A stretch of DNA of 64,000 nt from Sphingosinicella terrae (GCF_003347635.1 NZ_QDFY01000012.1:78660-142659), one strand, 5' to 3'. Shown: positions 25,532 through 34,681, numbered from the stretch's first letter. The notes: generated by a model from the letters alone, not told the origin. A program made the numbers and translations.

Positions 25532-25912
25532 ATGAAGGTGCTGAATATCCTCTCCACCGGCTACCGCGCCACGCTCGAGGAGCAGGACGATACCGTGCTG
25601 TGGATCAGCCAGGCGATGAAGCGCGCCGGCGCCGAGCTGGACCTCCTGCTGCGCGCCTCCACCGTCAATTACGTGGTCGAAGGGCAGCGCGTCGTCCCGC
25701 TCTCGATCGGGGCTCGCAGCCAGCGCAACGCGCCGGACGTCCACGCCCAGCTTCGCGATCTTGCCGGAGGCGGGGCGACGATCTTCCTGCTGCGCGAGGA
25801 TTTGGAGCTTTACGGTCTCCTCGACCGGCCCAGGCTCGGTGAGGTCCGCCTGATCGGCGCCGGGGGTCTGCCTGGCCTCCTCTCAGCCTACGACCAGGTC
25901 TGGCACTGGTGA
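25532..25912 (+). CDS. DsrE/DsrF-like protein (third of three)
   Basis: A 126-residue protein (MKVLNILSTGYRATLEEQDD...) of the same fold, with an alpha/beta core and IFLLREDLELYGL near residue 90. It has no Cys at all, so if it is part of a TusBCD/DsrEFH-like complex it plays the structural (DsrF/TusC) role while the middle gene carries the reactive Cys. A GGGGGACGATCC site precedes it. It ends the three-gene unit; the next gene is a cysteine synthase. Confidence 0.7.
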   Translation: MKVLNILSTGYRATLEEQDDTVLWISQAMKRAGAELDLLLRASTVNYVVEGQRVVPLSIGARSQRNAPDVHAQLRDLAGGGATIFLLREDLELYGLLDRPRLGEVRLIGAGGLPGLLSAYDQVWHW

Positions 25913-26175
25913 AGGGGGCGGCGAGGGGCCGCGCGTCGTCGCCCGCGGGTCTCGATCGGAAATCACAGCAAGGCGATCGGACATGACCCGTCATTTCGTC
26001 GCCGCGGCGACTTCGCTCGCGCTCTGCGCAGCGGCAACCGATCGCTGCTCGCGGAACGGATCGTGACCCGGGACGGGCTTTCCGCAGATTTGCGCTGATC
26101 GGCTGACGATGCTGACGGCAGGATTCAATCTCACCGGCCGATGCTCTACGGTCGCCCCGATCAGGGAGGCGCGAC

Positions 26176-27207
26176 ATGGAAATCCGTAATGATGTCACCG
26201 AGGCGATCGGCAACACGCCGCTGGTCCGGCTGCGCCGCGCGTCGGAGGAGACCGGCTGCGAGATCCTGGCCAAGGCCGAGTTCATGAACCCGGGCCAGTC
26301 GGTCAAGGACCGCGCCGCCTTGTTCATCATCCGCGACGCCATGGAGCGGGGTGCGTTGCGCCCCGGCGGGATCGTCGTCGACGGCACTGCCGGCAATACC
26401 GGCATCGGCCTCACCATCGTCGCCAACGCACTCGGGATTCGCACCGTCATCGTCATTCCTGAGACGCAGAGCCGCGAGAAGAAGGACATGCTCCGCCTGC
26501 TCGGCGCGGAGCTGGTCGAGGTGCCCGCCGTCCCCTACGCCAACCCGAACAATTACGTGAAGGTCTCCGGCCGGATGGCGGCGCGCCTCGCCGAGACCGA
26601 GCCGAACGGCACCGTCTGGGCCAATCAGTTCGACAACGTCGCCAACCGCGAGGCGCATATCCGCACCACGGGCCCCGAAATCTGGGCGCAGACCGACGGC
26701 AAGGTGGACGGTTTCATCTGCGCGGTCGGCACGGGCGGCACTCTCGCCGGCGTCGCCGCGGCGCTACGCGAGCGCCGGCCGGACGTCGCCATCGGCCTTG
26801 CCGATCCCTTTGGCGCCGCCCTCTACAGCTACTATACGAGCGGCGAGCTCAAGAGCGAGGGCGGCTCCGTCTCCGAGGGGATCGGTCAGGGACGGATCAC
26901 CGCCAATCTCGAGGGTCTCGCGGTCGATCACGCCTTCCGCATCCCGGACGAGGAGGGGGTCCGGACCGTGTTCGACCTGCTCGAGCAGGAGGGGCTCTGC
27001 GTCGGCCTCTCCAGCGGGATCAATGTCGCCGGCGCCGTTCGCCTCGCCCGCCGGCTCGGCCCCGGCCACACGATCGTCACCATCCTCGCCGACTATGGCA
27101 CCCGCTATCAGTCGCGCCTGTTCAACCCGGATTTCCTACGCGAGAAGGGCCTGCCGGTGCCGGCATGGCTGGAGCGCGGGAAGAGCCTGAGCGCCGATTT
27201 CGTCTGA
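26176..27207 (+). CDS. cysK: Cysteine synthase A
   Basis: A 343-residue PLP enzyme joining O-acetylserine and sulfide to make cysteine. The PLP lysine is Lys44 in GQSVKDRAA. The substrate loop DGTAGNTGIG and the phosphate-binding VGTGGTLAG (about residue 183) are present. It is about 20 residues longer than E. coli CysK, with an insert near NNYVKVSGRMAARLAE, a feature of the alphaproteobacterial 'CysK-like' group. GGGAGG lies 7 bases before the ATG. It follows three sulfur-relay-like genes, consistent with sulfur metabolism. Confidence 0.93.
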   Translation: MEIRNDVTEAIGNTPLVRLRRASEETGCEILAKAEFMNPGQSVKDRAALFIIRDAMERGALRPGGIVVDGTAGNTGIGLTIVANALGIRTVIVIPETQSREKKDMLRLLGAELVEVPAVPYANPNNYVKVSGRMAARLAETEPNGTVWANQFDNVANREAHIRTTGPEIWAQTDGKVDGFICAVGTGGTLAGVAAALRERRPDVAIGLADPFGAALYSYYTSGELKSEGGSVSEGIGQGRITANLEGLAVDHAFRIPDEEGVRTVFDLLEQEGLCVGLSSGINVAGAVRLARRLGPGHTIVTILADYGTRYQSRLFNPDFLREKGLPVPAWLERGKSLSADFV

Positions 27208-27286
27208 GGGCCAGGGCCATCGTCCTTGACCGATCAGGTGTGAGCGCGGCATGCTTTGCCGTGCAAATGAAACCAGAGGCTTGGCC

Positions 27287-27904
27287 TTGAACGACGTCGA
27301 GCGCGCGCTGTCGCAGATCGCCGACATTCACGCCCGCATGGCCGCGAGCACGCGCTTTCGCGGGCTGGCGCCGGAGGCGGTCGCGGTGACGGCGCTGCTG
27401 GCCTTGTTCGGTAGCTTGGCCCAGCTGGCGTGGCCGGAGATGCTGACCGGAGACCCGTTGCGCTATATCGCGCTCTGGGTCGGCGTCGCCTGCGCCGCCG
27501 CCCTCGTCGTCGCCATCGAATCGCTCGCCCGGTCGCGCCGGCTTCATGGCCGCCTCGCCGATCGCCTGATCGAGAGCGCCCTGCGGCATTTCGTGCCCTT
27601 CGGCGCGGCCGGCGCCCTGATCACCTTCGTCATCGTGACGACGGCCCCGGCGAGCGCCTGGCTGCTCCCGGGCCTCTGGCAGATCATCGTCGCCTTGGCG
27701 GGCTTCACGGCCGGCGCCACGCTTCCCCGTGCGATCGTGTGGCCGGCGGCCTGGTACCTGCTGTGCGGAACGTTGGTCCTCGCCTCGGCCGGTAACGCCG
27801 GGCACCTCTCGCCCTGGATGATGGGCGTCCCGTTCATTCTCGGCCAGGCTGCCGTCGCCTTCATCCTCCATCGTGCCGCGCAGGAAGATCATGGACGCAG
27901 CTAA
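27287..27904 (+). CDS. Membrane protein of unknown function, paired with a winged-helix regulator
   Basis: A 205-residue inner-membrane protein with about five hydrophobic segments after a 30-residue soluble start (LNDVERALSQIADIHARMAAST). I do not assign a family; such proteins are commonly encoded just before MarR/ArsR-like winged-helix proteins in sphingomonads, as here (14-base overlap). I prefer TTG 27287, behind AGAGG, because the soluble helix begins there; ATG 27251 in frame would add twelve residues. The coupling suggests the membrane protein senses a signal for, or is controlled by, the regulator. Confidence 0.7.
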   Translation: MNDVERALSQIADIHARMAASTRFRGLAPEAVAVTALLALFGSLAQLAWPEMLTGDPLRYIALWVGVACAAALVVAIESLARSRRLHGRLADRLIESALRHFVPFGAAGALITFVIVTTAPASAWLLPGLWQIIVALAGFTAGATLPRAIVWPAAWYLLCGTLVLASAGNAGHLSPWMMGVPFILGQAAVAFILHRAAQEDHGRS

Positions 27905-28259
27905 GGGAGAGGCGCCCTACGCCTATCAGGGGCTCGACCGCGTGTTTCACGAGCGTGCCCGGCTCGGAATCGTCACTTCTCTCGCCGGCCATTCCGAAGG
28001 CCTCTCCTTCGGCGAGCTCAAGGCCTTGTGCGATCTCACCGACGGCAATCTCAACCGGCATCTCCAAGTGCTCGAGGAGGCGGGCTTCATCCGCATCGAC
28101 AAGGGCTATGAGGGGCGCCGGCCGCATACACGGTGCACCTTGACCGAGCAGGGGAGGGCGCGCTTCGCGGACTATCTGCGTGTCCTCGAGGAAGTCGTGC
28201 GGACCGCCTCGACCGCGACGCGGAGTGCCGGGTCGCCGGACGGCGCGGCGACCGCCTGA
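27891..28259 (+). CDS. Winged-helix (MarR/HTH_34-type) transcriptional regulator
   Basis: A 122-residue regulator. The winged-helix domain spans about residues 15-95: ARLGIVTSLAGH, LSFGELKALCDLTDGNLNRHLQVLEEAGFI (recognition region), then the wing KGYEGRRPHTRCTLTEQGRARF. Close to the 'transcriptional regulator, MarR-like DNA-binding' group. GGAAGATC precedes the ATG. Translation is probably coupled to the upstream membrane protein gene, which it overlaps by 14 bases. Confidence 0.87.
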   Translation: MDAAKGEAPYAYQGLDRVFHERARLGIVTSLAGHSEGLSFGELKALCDLTDGNLNRHLQVLEEAGFIRIDKGYEGRRPHTRCTLTEQGRARFADYLRVLEEVVRTASTATRSAGSPDGAATA

Positions 28260-28369
28260 TCCGGAAAAGCTTTCGTGTCAGCGGCTTGGGAAGCGCCGGT
28301 CGCTTCCGTTCATGCTCGGCTCAGCATGGCGGGCGCAGCTTGGCTCCAATCATTCGAGGAGCGAGATCC

Positions 28370-28810
28370 ATGATCAGGAAACTGATGCTCGGCGTCGCGG
28401 CCTCCGTCTCCGCTCTGGTGGTCATGCCGGCCGCCGCCGAGGCGCAAGGCTATTATCGCGACGGCTATTACGATCGCGGCTATTACAACCGCGGCTATTA
28501 TCGTGACGCGCCCCGCCGCTATCGACCCGGCGACTACTATGGCCGCCGCGGCTATTATGACCGTCGCGGCTATCATGACCGGGGCTATTACAGCCGCCGT
28601 CATTATCGTGGCCGTCGCTGCGGCAGCGGCACCACCGGCGCCATCGTCGGCGGCGCGGCTGGCGCCCTGCTCGGCCGCGAGGTCGCTCGCGACGGGCGCC
28701 GCTACGGCCGCTACGGCCGCTACCGGCGCGGCGGCGACGGCACGGTTGGGGCCATCGTCGGCGGCGCCCTCGGCGCCCTCGTCGGCCGCGAGATCGACCG
28801 CAGCTGCTGA
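28370..28810 (+). CDS. Exported glycine-zipper 2TM protein with Tyr/Gly/Arg repeats
   Basis: A 146-residue protein with a signal peptide ending near AAAEAQG (about residue 25). Next comes a low-complexity stretch of repeated RGYYxRGYY words (about 26-82). Two glycine-zipper segments follow, TTGAIVGGAAGALLGREVA and TVGAIVGGALGALVGREID, as in the Rickettsia 17-kDa antigen family. It is probably an envelope protein; the exact role is unknown. GAGGAG lies 8 bases before the ATG. The repeated Tyr/Arg words may bind polyanions, which is inference. Confidence 0.85.
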   Translation: MIRKLMLGVAASVSALVVMPAAAEAQGYYRDGYYDRGYYNRGYYRDAPRRYRPGDYYGRRGYYDRRGYHDRGYYSRRHYRGRRCGSGTTGAIVGGAAGALLGREVARDGRRYGRYGRYRRGGDGTVGAIVGGALGALVGREIDRSC

Positions 28811-28830
28811 GCCCTTGGGCGTTCCGGATC

Positions 28831-28846
28831 CTCCCCTCGAGGGGAG
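28831..28846. terminator. Perfect 16-bp palindrome, possible terminator
   Basis: CTCCCC-TCGA-GGGGAG, 20 bases after the stop of the glycine-zipper gene. It would form a short strong hairpin; no T-tract follows. Confidence 0.4.
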
Positions 28847-28889
28847 CGAGCAGCCGAAACGGCCGGGTCGCCTTGTCCCCGGGATACGG

Positions 28890-28914
28890 GTGGGCAGCGC
28901 CGGGCGCTGCCCAC
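28890..28914. terminator. Perfect 25-bp palindrome between convergent genes
   Basis: Twelve bases (GTGGGCAGCGCC) are exactly mirrored around a central G. It sits midway between convergent genes and is probably a bidirectional hairpin terminator without a T-tract. Confidence 0.45.
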
Positions 28915-28999
28915 TTGGCCTTGGTGGAGAGGTGTCAGCCTTTCCACCGTCTCGGCGCCAGCCGTGTCATGCGCCGGGCTGATCCCCTTCAAGGAACGA

Positions 29000-29440
29000 T
29001 CAGCTCCCCAAACTCCTCTCCAGGGCCTCGAGGATGCTGGCCCACCCCTGGCGGGTGCGCGCTTCATAGTCCGCCCACTGCGCGTCCATCTCGTGGACGA
29101 GCCGAATCCGCGATCCGTCGCCGTCAGCCTCGATCGTCACCGTAACCAGCGACGGCGCCTCCTCCCGATCGGCGGCGAAGGTGAAGACGAGCCTGCGCGG
29201 CCGGTCGATCTCGAGATACTCGCCGAAATGCTCCGCGAGCTCGCCGTCGCGACGCTCCGCGATAAGGAATCGTCCGCCCACCCGCGGATCGACTTCGACC
29301 CGCTCCATTCGTCCGTCAGGGGTGGCGAACAGCCAGCGACCGAGCGCCTGCGGATCGAGCCAGGCATCGAACACCCGATCCGGCGGCGCTGCGATCCGCC
29401 GCTCCACCTCGACGCTTATCGTCCGGTTGGCCTCGCTCAC
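29000..29440 (-). CDS. SRPBCC (AHSA1-like) domain protein
   Basis: A 146-residue START/Bet v1-fold protein of the AHSA1/CalC group. The pattern VERRIAAPPDRVFDAWLDPQALGRWLF starts at about residue 10; a C-terminal amphipathic helix (GWASILEALERSLG) ends it. Such proteins bind hydrophobic ligands and are often controlled by an ArsR repressor in the same operon, as here. It starts with GTG overlapping the stop of the upstream SRPBCC gene (GTGA), so translation is coupled. The ligand is unknown. Confidence 0.88.
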   Translation of the reverse strand: MSEANRTISVEVERRIAAPPDRVFDAWLDPQALGRWLFATPDGRMERVEVDPRVGGRFLIAERRDGELAEHFGEYLEIDRPRRLVFTFAADREEAPSLVTVTIEADGDGSRIRLVHEMDAQWADYEARTRQGWASILEALERSLGS

Positions 29441-29928
29441 ACCGTCTCTCCCAGCGCCCGGGCGACCTCGCCCAATTGACCGGTGACCGTGCCCCAGCCC
29501 TCCTCGAAGCCGAGCTCGGCATGGCGGTCGCGGTCGGCGCGGCTGCCGTGCATGGCCACCGCCCGGTACAAGGTGCGCCCGCCGCCCGCATCTTCCATGG
29601 TGACGATGGCGGTGAACGGCAGGCCGCCGCAATTGTCCGGCTGGCTCGGCCGGAAACCGGGCCCGAGCGCGCTCGTCCAGACGATCCGCTCGCCCGGCAC
29701 GATCTCGAGGAAGCAGCCTGTGCCCGGCTCGTCGAAATCGTCCGGCCCCTTCATCCGAGTATGGAATCGGCCCCCGGGCCGCAGGTCCATCTCGCATTCG
29801 ACTGTCTCGTACGGCCGCGGCGCCCACCAGCGCTTAAGATGCTCGGGATCGGTCCACGCCTTCCAGACGAGGTCGCGGGGGGCGTCGAGCGTTCGCTCGA
29901 TCACCAGGTCTTGATGGTCATTCGCCAT
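29437..29928 (-). CDS. SRPBCC (AHSA1-like) domain protein
   Basis: A 163-residue member of the same fold: VIERTLDAPRDLVWKAWTDPEHLKRWWAP at residues 9-37, PGGRFHTRMKGPDG-like strand and a C-terminal helix (LGFEEGWGTVTGQLGEVA). It overlaps the ArsR gene upstream by 11 bases and the second SRPBCC gene downstream by 4. The three form one operon of the common ArsR-SRPBCC type, whose physiological ligand is generally not known. Confidence 0.9.
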   Translation of the reverse strand: MANDHQDLVIERTLDAPRDLVWKAWTDPEHLKRWWAPRPYETVECEMDLRPGGRFHTRMKGPDDFDEPGTGCFLEIVPGERIVWTSALGPGFRPSQPDNCGGLPFTAIVTMEDAGGGRTLYRAVAMHGSRADRDRHAELGFEEGWGTVTGQLGEVARALGETV

Positions 29929-30268
29929 TGTCCGTCTCCTTAGCTTTCATGTCTTCGAGATAGGCTTCGAGCCGGTCGATCCGGCCTTCCCACAATGCCC
30001 GCTGCTCGGCGATCCAGTCCTCCGCGGATCGAAGCGCCTCCGGCTCGATCCGGCAGGTCCGCACCCGCCCCTTTTTCTCCGACCGGACGAGGCCGCTCGC
30101 CTCCAGCATCCGCAGGTGCTGGAGTACGGCCGGCAGGCTGATCGGCAGTGGTCCGGCCAGCTCGCTGACCGAGGCCGGCCCGCGGCTGAGCTGTGCCACC
30201 ATTCGTCGCCGCGTCGGATCCGCGAGCGCCTGATAGGCCAGATCGAGCAACGCCGAATCGTTAAGCAT
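29918..30268 (-). CDS. ArsR family transcriptional regulator
   Basis: A 116-residue winged-helix repressor: ALADPTRRRMVAQLSRGPASVSEL, then the recognition helix SLPAVLQHLRMLEASGLVRSEKKGR. It lacks the ELCVCDL metal-site motif of As-sensing members, so it is not a classic metalloregulator; it belongs to the subgroup encoded with SRPBCC proteins. It is first in its operon. Repeated GCTTAAC/ACTTAACTAT words near its start are candidate operators. Confidence 0.92.
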   Translation of the reverse strand: MLNDSALLDLAYQALADPTRRRMVAQLSRGPASVSELAGPLPISLPAVLQHLRMLEASGLVRSEKKGRVRTCRIEPEALRSAEDWIAEQRALWEGRIDRLEAYLEDMKAKETDNGE

Positions 30269-30329
30269 GCACTTAACTATTCAAGGCTGAAGGCATTCGC
30301 AAGAGAAAGTTCGGCACCTGCTTAACTAT
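30260..30329. promoter_or_regulatory. Candidate ArsR operators (CTTAACTAT repeats)
   Basis: GTTAAG-CATGCA-CTTAAC (30260-30277) is an inverted repeat covering the arsR start codon (30266-30268). The word CTTAACTAT recurs 49 bp away at 30321-30329. Together they look like an autoregulatory site of the ArsR-SRPBCC operon. Confidence 0.5.
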
Positions 30330-30466
30330 CTCTTTTGTTCATCTTGTCTCCTCCGAACCTGAACGTCGTCCTACCATCGGGTTCAGTCCGAAGTCAGGGC
30401 AATTCGCCTAGAATGCTCCTCAAGATTCGGAAATCCCTGGATCTTTTCGAGGGACAGGAGAGACTC

Positions 30467-30949
30467 ATGAAGGCATTCTCGAAAATTCTGACCGGGGGCG
30501 TCGCCGCGGCGGCGCTCGCCGTCACCGCCGCTTCGCCGGCCCAGGCGCAAAGCTGGGATCGCTATCGCGACCGCGACCGCGGCATCGATGCGGGCGACAT
30601 CATCACCGGCGTCGCCGTCGTCGGCGGCATCGCCGCGCTCATCGCGGCGCTCGACAACGGCAATGACCGCTACCGCTACGATCGCGGCTACGGCTATGGC
30701 AACGGCTATGACCGCTACGGCTATGGCAGCCCGCAGGCGGCGGTGAACGCCTGCGGCCGGCAGGCTCAGCGCTACGGGCGCAACATCCGCATCACCGATC
30801 TCGACCGCACCGACGGCTATTATCGGGTGCGCGGCCGGATCGACACGGTCGATTATGATTATGGCCGCTGGAACCGTGGCTACGACGTCGATCGCGAAAG
30901 GTTCACCTGCTACGCGCGCGGCAATCGCGTGTACGACTTCCGGGTCTGA
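30467..30949 (+). CDS. Exported protein of unknown function with Tyr/Arg/Asp-rich linker
   Basis: A 160-residue protein with a signal peptide (cleavage near ASPAQAQS, about residue 28). A hydrophobic Gly-rich segment (DIITGVAVVGGIAALIAALDN) follows, then an RYRYDRGYGYGNGYDRYGYG linker and a small C-terminal domain (AVNACGRQAQRYGRNIRITDLDR) with three Cys. Proteins of this layout are common in sphingomonads, without a known function. AGGAGAG precedes the ATG. Its linker resembles that of the glycine-zipper protein 1.7 kb upstream. Confidence 0.78.
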   Translation: MKAFSKILTGGVAAAALAVTAASPAQAQSWDRYRDRDRGIDAGDIITGVAVVGGIAALIAALDNGNDRYRYDRGYGYGNGYDRYGYGSPQAAVNACGRQAQRYGRNIRITDLDRTDGYYRVRGRIDTVDYDYGRWNRGYDVDRERFTCYARGNRVYDFRV

Positions 30950-31049
30950 CGTCTCCCCTTCGTCGACCGGACCGGGGGCGCGGGCTGTGGCTCGCGCCCC
31001 TTCGAATGCCCAGTCAGATTCGATTATTTTATTCGGCCGGACCGGCGGC

Positions 31050-32306
31050 TCAGGCTGGGCTTCGGACCAGCTTCGCCGGCAGCTTGCGATAGCCGTGGAC
31101 GAAGCAGGCATTGACTCGCTCCGGCTCGCCGGTCTGGACTGGCATCAGGCCGCGGTCGAGCAGCACGTCGAACAGGGTGGCGAGCTGAAGCTCGGCCAGG
31201 CGGGCGCCGACGCAACGATGGATGCCGAAGCCGAAGGCGAGGTGGCGGCGGGCATTGGCCCGGTCGGCGATGTAGCGGTCGCCCTCGGGAAAGACCTCCT
31301 CGTCGCGATTGCCCGACATGTACCACAAGACGACCTTGTCGCCCTTGGCGATCGCCTTGCCGCCGAGCTCATGATCCTCGAGCGCGGTGCGGCGCATATG
31401 GGCGAGCGGGGTCTGCCAGCGGATCAGCTCCTGGACGCCATTTTCCACCAGGCTGCGGTCGGCGGCGATCTTCGCATATTCCTCCGGCCACAAGCGGTTG
31501 ACGATCGGCAGAGCGCTCATCGAGTTGCGGGTCGTATCGTTGCCGCCGACGATGAGCAGGATCAGATTGCCCAGATATTCCTGCGGCGTCATCGACTTGG
31601 TGGCCTCGCTGTGGATCATGCGCGAGATCAGGTCGGGCCGCGGCTCATGCGCCTGTCTCTCCTGCCACAGCCGGGTGAAATAGGCGGCGCATTCCCACAA
31701 TATCTTCATCCGCTTCGGCCCCAGCTCGGGGTCGCGCGCGGACTCGATGTCGCCGGCCCAGTCGGACCAGTAAGTGAGCAGCCGCCGGTCCTCCCACGGA
31801 AAGTCGAACAGGATGGCGAGCATCTGGGTGGTGAGCTCGATCGACACCCGATCGACCCAGTCGAACTCCTCGCCGACCGGCAGGGTGTCGACGAGCGCCT
31901 CGGTGCGCGCGCGCAGCGACGGACCCAGGCGTCCCATCTCGGATGGAGTGAAGGCGGGCGCGACGGTCCGGCGCTGGCCGGTATGTTCAGGCCGGTCCAT
32001 GGCGATGAACATCGGCAGCAGGTCGTCGCCCCATAAAGGCTCGCCCTCGCCCAGGATGGTGATCCCGCCGAGCGTGTAGGAGGAGGAGAAGATGTGGGCG
32101 AGCGCCTCGGCCTGCATGATGTCGGCATGGCGGGTGACGGACCAATAGGGGCCGAACTCGCTCGCCGGGCAGAAATGGACGGGCTCCTCGGCGCGCAGCC
32201 GCGCGAGCAAGGCAGCGAACCGGTCCTCCCGCCACAGCTCGGCGCGGCTGACGTCGATCTCCTCGAGCGGGCAAGGCGTGGGGGACGGAGACACCAAGCT
32301 AGCCAT
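31050..32306 (-). CDS. Cytochrome P450, CYP153-like
   Basis: A 418-residue soluble haem monooxygenase. The I-helix is [14 protein letters not shown], the K-helix [16 protein letters not shown] (ExxR), and the haem loop [15 protein letters not shown] has the Cys ligand at residue 365. The I-helix, K-helix and [17 protein letters not shown] wording closely resemble CYP153 enzymes, which hydroxylate alkanes, alkenes or terpenes terminally using ferredoxin partners. No ferredoxin or ferredoxin reductase is encoded nearby. It is divergent from guaA. The exact subfamily cannot be fixed by eye. Confidence 0.88.
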   Translation of the reverse strand: MASLVSPSPTPCPLEEIDVSRAELWREDRFAALLARLRAEEPVHFCPASEFGPYWSVTRHADIMQAEALAHIFSSSYTLGGITILGEGEPLWGDDLLPMFIAMDRPEHTGQRRTVAPAFTPSEMGRLGPSLRARTEALVDTLPVGEEFDWVDRVSIELTTQMLAILFDFPWEDRRLLTYWSDWAGDIESARDPELGPKRMKILWECAAYFTRLWQERQAHEPRPDLISRMIHSEATKSMTPQEYLGNLILLIVGGNDTTRNSMSALPIVNRLWPEEYAKIAADRSLVENGVQELIRWQTPLAHMRRTALEDHELGGKAIAKGDKVVLWYMSGNRDEEVFPEGDRYIADRANARRHLAFGFGIHRCVGARLAELQLATLFDVLLDRGLMPVQTGEPERVNACFVHGYRKLPAKLVRSPA

Positions 32307-32416
32307 TCGGATTGCTCCCGCGGCCTACTGACTCGGGTGAAGATATCCCGTTCGGTGGCGCTTTGAAACCCGAGCCTCGGCTTTACAGCCGGCAAGACGC
32401 TCTTTATCGGCCGGCC

Positions 32417-33976
32417 ATGACGATCCAGCCAGTCGAATCCGTCCTTATCGTCGACTTCGGAAGCCAGGTGACCCAGCTGATCGCGCGGCGGGTACGCGAG
32501 GCCGGAGTCTATAGCGAGATCGTTCCCTTCAGCCGCGCCGCCGAGGCGCTGGAGCGGATGCGACCGGCCGGGATCATCCTCTCGGGCGGACCGTCGTCGG
32601 TCACCTTCGAGGACAGCCCGCGCGCCGACCATGCCCTGTTCGAGGCCGGCGTGCCGGTCCTGGGTATATGCTACGGTCAGCAGCTCATGGCCGAGCAGCT
32701 CGGCGGCAAGGTCGTCTCCGGCGACCATGCCGAGTTCGGCCGCGCCTTCATCGAGATCAAGGAGAGCTGCCGGCTGTTCGACGGCCTCTGGGCGCCGGGC
32801 GAGCGCCACCAGGTCTGGATGAGCCACGGCGACAAGGTCGAGCGCATACCGGAAGGCTTCCGAATCGTCGCCCAGTCCGAGGGCGCGCCCTTCGCCGCCA
32901 CCGCCGACGAGGAACGCCGCTTCTACGGCGTCCAGTTCCACCCCGAGGTCGTGCACACGCCCGACGGCGCCAGGCTGATCGCGAACTTCGTCAGGCACGT
33001 CTGCGGCCTCGCCGGCGAATGGACGATGGCCGAGTTTCGCGCCACCAAGATCGACGAGATCCGCGCCCAGGTCGGCGACGGCCGCGTCATTTGCGGCCTG
33101 TCCGGCGGCGTCGACTCAGCCGTGGCCGCGGTGCTGATCCACGAGGCGATCGGCGAGCAGCTGACCTGCGTCTTCGTCGACCACGGCCTGATGCGGCAGG
33201 GCGAGGCGGAGCAGGTCGTCAGCCTGTTCAGGAACAGCTACAATATCCCGCTCGTCCACGTCGATGCCGAGGCCCTGTTCCTCGACGGGCTGCACGGGGT
33301 CACCGACCCCGAAGCCAAGCGCAAGTTCATCGGCAAGACCTTCATCGACATCTTCGAGGAGGAGGCGCGCAAGATCGGCGGCGCCGATTTCCTCGCCCAG
33401 GGAACGCTCTATCCGGACGTGATCGAGAGCGTCAGCTTCACCGGCGGCCCTTCGGTGACGATCAAGAGCCACCACAATGTCGGCGGCCTGCCGGAGCGGA
33501 TGAACATGGCTCTGGTCGAGCCGCTCCGCGAGCTGTTCAAGGACGAGGTGCGCGCGCTCGGGCGCGAGCTCGGCCTCCCCCAGGCCTTTGTCGGCCGCCA
33601 TCCCTTTCCGGGGCCCGGCCTTGCTATCCGCATACCGGGCGAGGTCACCCGCGAGAAATGCGCGATCCTGCGCAAGGCCGACGCCATCTATCTCGAGGAG
33701 ATCCGCAATGCCGGTCTCTACGACGCCATCTGGCAGGCCTTTGCCGTGCTGCTGCCGGTCCGGACCGTCGGCGTCATGGGCGATGCCCGGACCTACGATT
33801 CGGTCTGCGCGCTTCGCGCCGTCACCTCGACCGACGGCATGACCGCCGATGCCTATGCCTTCGATCCCGCTTTCCTCGGCCGGGTCGCCACCCGGATCGT
33901 CAACGAGGTCAAGGGGATCAACCGCGTCGTCTACGACTTCACCTCGAAGCCGCCCGGCACGATCGAATGGGAGTGA
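32417..33976 (+). CDS. guaA: GMP synthase (glutamine-hydrolysing)
   Basis: A 519-residue cytosolic enzyme converting XMP to GMP. The class I glutaminase has [20 protein letters not shown] at the N terminus, the nucleophile Cys85 in LGICYGQQ and the late His/Glu in QFHPEVVHT. The ATP-pyrophosphatase has [10 protein letters not shown] near residue 235; the C-terminal dimerisation domain ends KPPGTIEWE, the universal GuaA terminus. The start was taken at ATG 32417, where homology begins. Likely a monocistronic or guaA-yffB unit. Confidence 0.97.
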   Translation: MTIQPVESVLIVDFGSQVTQLIARRVREAGVYSEIVPFSRAAEALERMRPAGIILSGGPSSVTFEDSPRADHALFEAGVPVLGICYGQQLMAEQLGGKVVSGDHAEFGRAFIEIKESCRLFDGLWAPGERHQVWMSHGDKVERIPEGFRIVAQSEGAPFAATADEERRFYGVQFHPEVVHTPDGARLIANFVRHVCGLAGEWTMAEFRATKIDEIRAQVGDGRVICGLSGGVDSAVAAVLIHEAIGEQLTCVFVDHGLMRQGEAEQVVSLFRNSYNIPLVHVDAEALFLDGLHGVTDPEAKRKFIGKTFIDIFEEEARKIGGADFLAQGTLYPDVIESVSFTGGPSVTIKSHHNVGGLPERMNMALVEPLRELFKDEVRALGRELGLPQAFVGRHPFPGPGLAIRIPGEVTREKCAILRKADAIYLEEIRNAGLYDAIWQAFAVLLPVRTVGVMGDARTYDSVCALRAVTSTDGMTADAYAFDPAFLGRVATRIVNEVKGINRVVYDFTSKPPGTIEWE

Positions 33977-34025
33977 AACGGGCAGGCCGGCTCGACGGGC
34001 GCGGCCGGGCCGCTAGGGTGCCGGC

Positions 34026-34379
34026 ATGACGCGCGCGACTCTCTATGGCATCCGCAACTGCGACACGGTGAAGAAGGCCCGCGCCTGGCTCGACGGCCAT
34101 GGCGTCGCTTATGATTTCCATGACTATAAGAGCGCCGGCATCGACGAGGGCCGGCTGCGCGCCTGGGCCACGGAATTCGGGTGGGAGAGGGTGCTCAACC
34201 GGTCGGGCACGACCTTCCGCAAGCTGCCCGAGGAGCGTCGGACGGATCTCGACGAGGACAAGGCCGTCGCGCTCATGCTCGACCAGCCCTCGATGATCCG
34301 CCGGCCGGTGCTCGATCTCGGCGACCGCCGGCTCGTCGGCTTCGACGCGGCCGCTTATGCCGAGGCGGTCGCCCGCTGA
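34026..34379 (+). CDS. ArsC/Spx-fold protein, YffB-like
   Basis: A 117-residue thioredoxin-fold protein of the ArsC family. The N terminus TLYGIRNCDTVKKARAWLD places a single Cys at position 12; the ArsC arginines are represented by RSGTTFRKLP around residue 60 and RRPVLD near 95. This wording (YGIRNCDTVKKA) is that of the YffB/Spx-related subgroup, whose function is uncertain, not of a dedicated arsenate reductase. It follows guaA by 49 bases. Confidence 0.88.
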   Translation: MTRATLYGIRNCDTVKKARAWLDGHGVAYDFHDYKSAGIDEGRLRAWATEFGWERVLNRSGTTFRKLPEERRTDLDEDKAVALMLDQPSMIRRPVLDLGDRRLVGFDAAAYAEAVAR

Positions 34380-34457
34380 TCCGGGTGGCCCGTCCCGGCC
34401 GTTAAGTGCCCGGTAAGGCAGCCGCCACCAAGTTGGGTCCTCGAGGGGGAGTTCGGC

Positions 34458-34622
34458 ATGGCGAAGCTCATTGACCTGGTGCGGGCCGAATGCGGCGCCA
34501 CCGCGATCGAATATGGGCTGATCCTCGCCTTGCTTGCCCTTGCCATGCTGGCTGCGCTCGACAGCCTCGGCTTCACGCTTGCAGGCGTGTTCGACGCCGT
34601 TTCGGCGGCGATGCGCGGCTAG
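34458..34622 (+). CDS. Orphan Flp/Fap-type IVb pilin
   Basis: A 54-residue protein (MAKLIDLVRAECGATAIEYG, then a hydrophobic helix LILALLALAMLAALD). The prepilin peptidase site is CG|ATAIEY, with Glu at +5 and Tyr at +6 of the mature protein as in Flp pilins. The single hydrophobic segment follows directly. GAGGGGGAG lies 6-7 bases before the ATG. Flp pilins normally sit in tad loci; no cpa/tad assembly gene is in this window, so it would use an assembly system encoded elsewhere. Confidence 0.85.
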   Translation: MAKLIDLVRAECGATAIEYGLILALLALAMLAALDSLGFTLAGVFDAVSAAMRG

Positions 34623-34681
34623 AGCGATTTCCAGTCCGGCGGTATCGCCCGGCGTCTCGCAGATCGCGGTGGGTCGAGTCT

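Noticed and set aside
25983..26066. A 27-codon ORF with a signal-peptide-like start between the DsrE-like genes and cysK
   Set aside because: No ribosome site and it stops at once; probably a remnant or chance.
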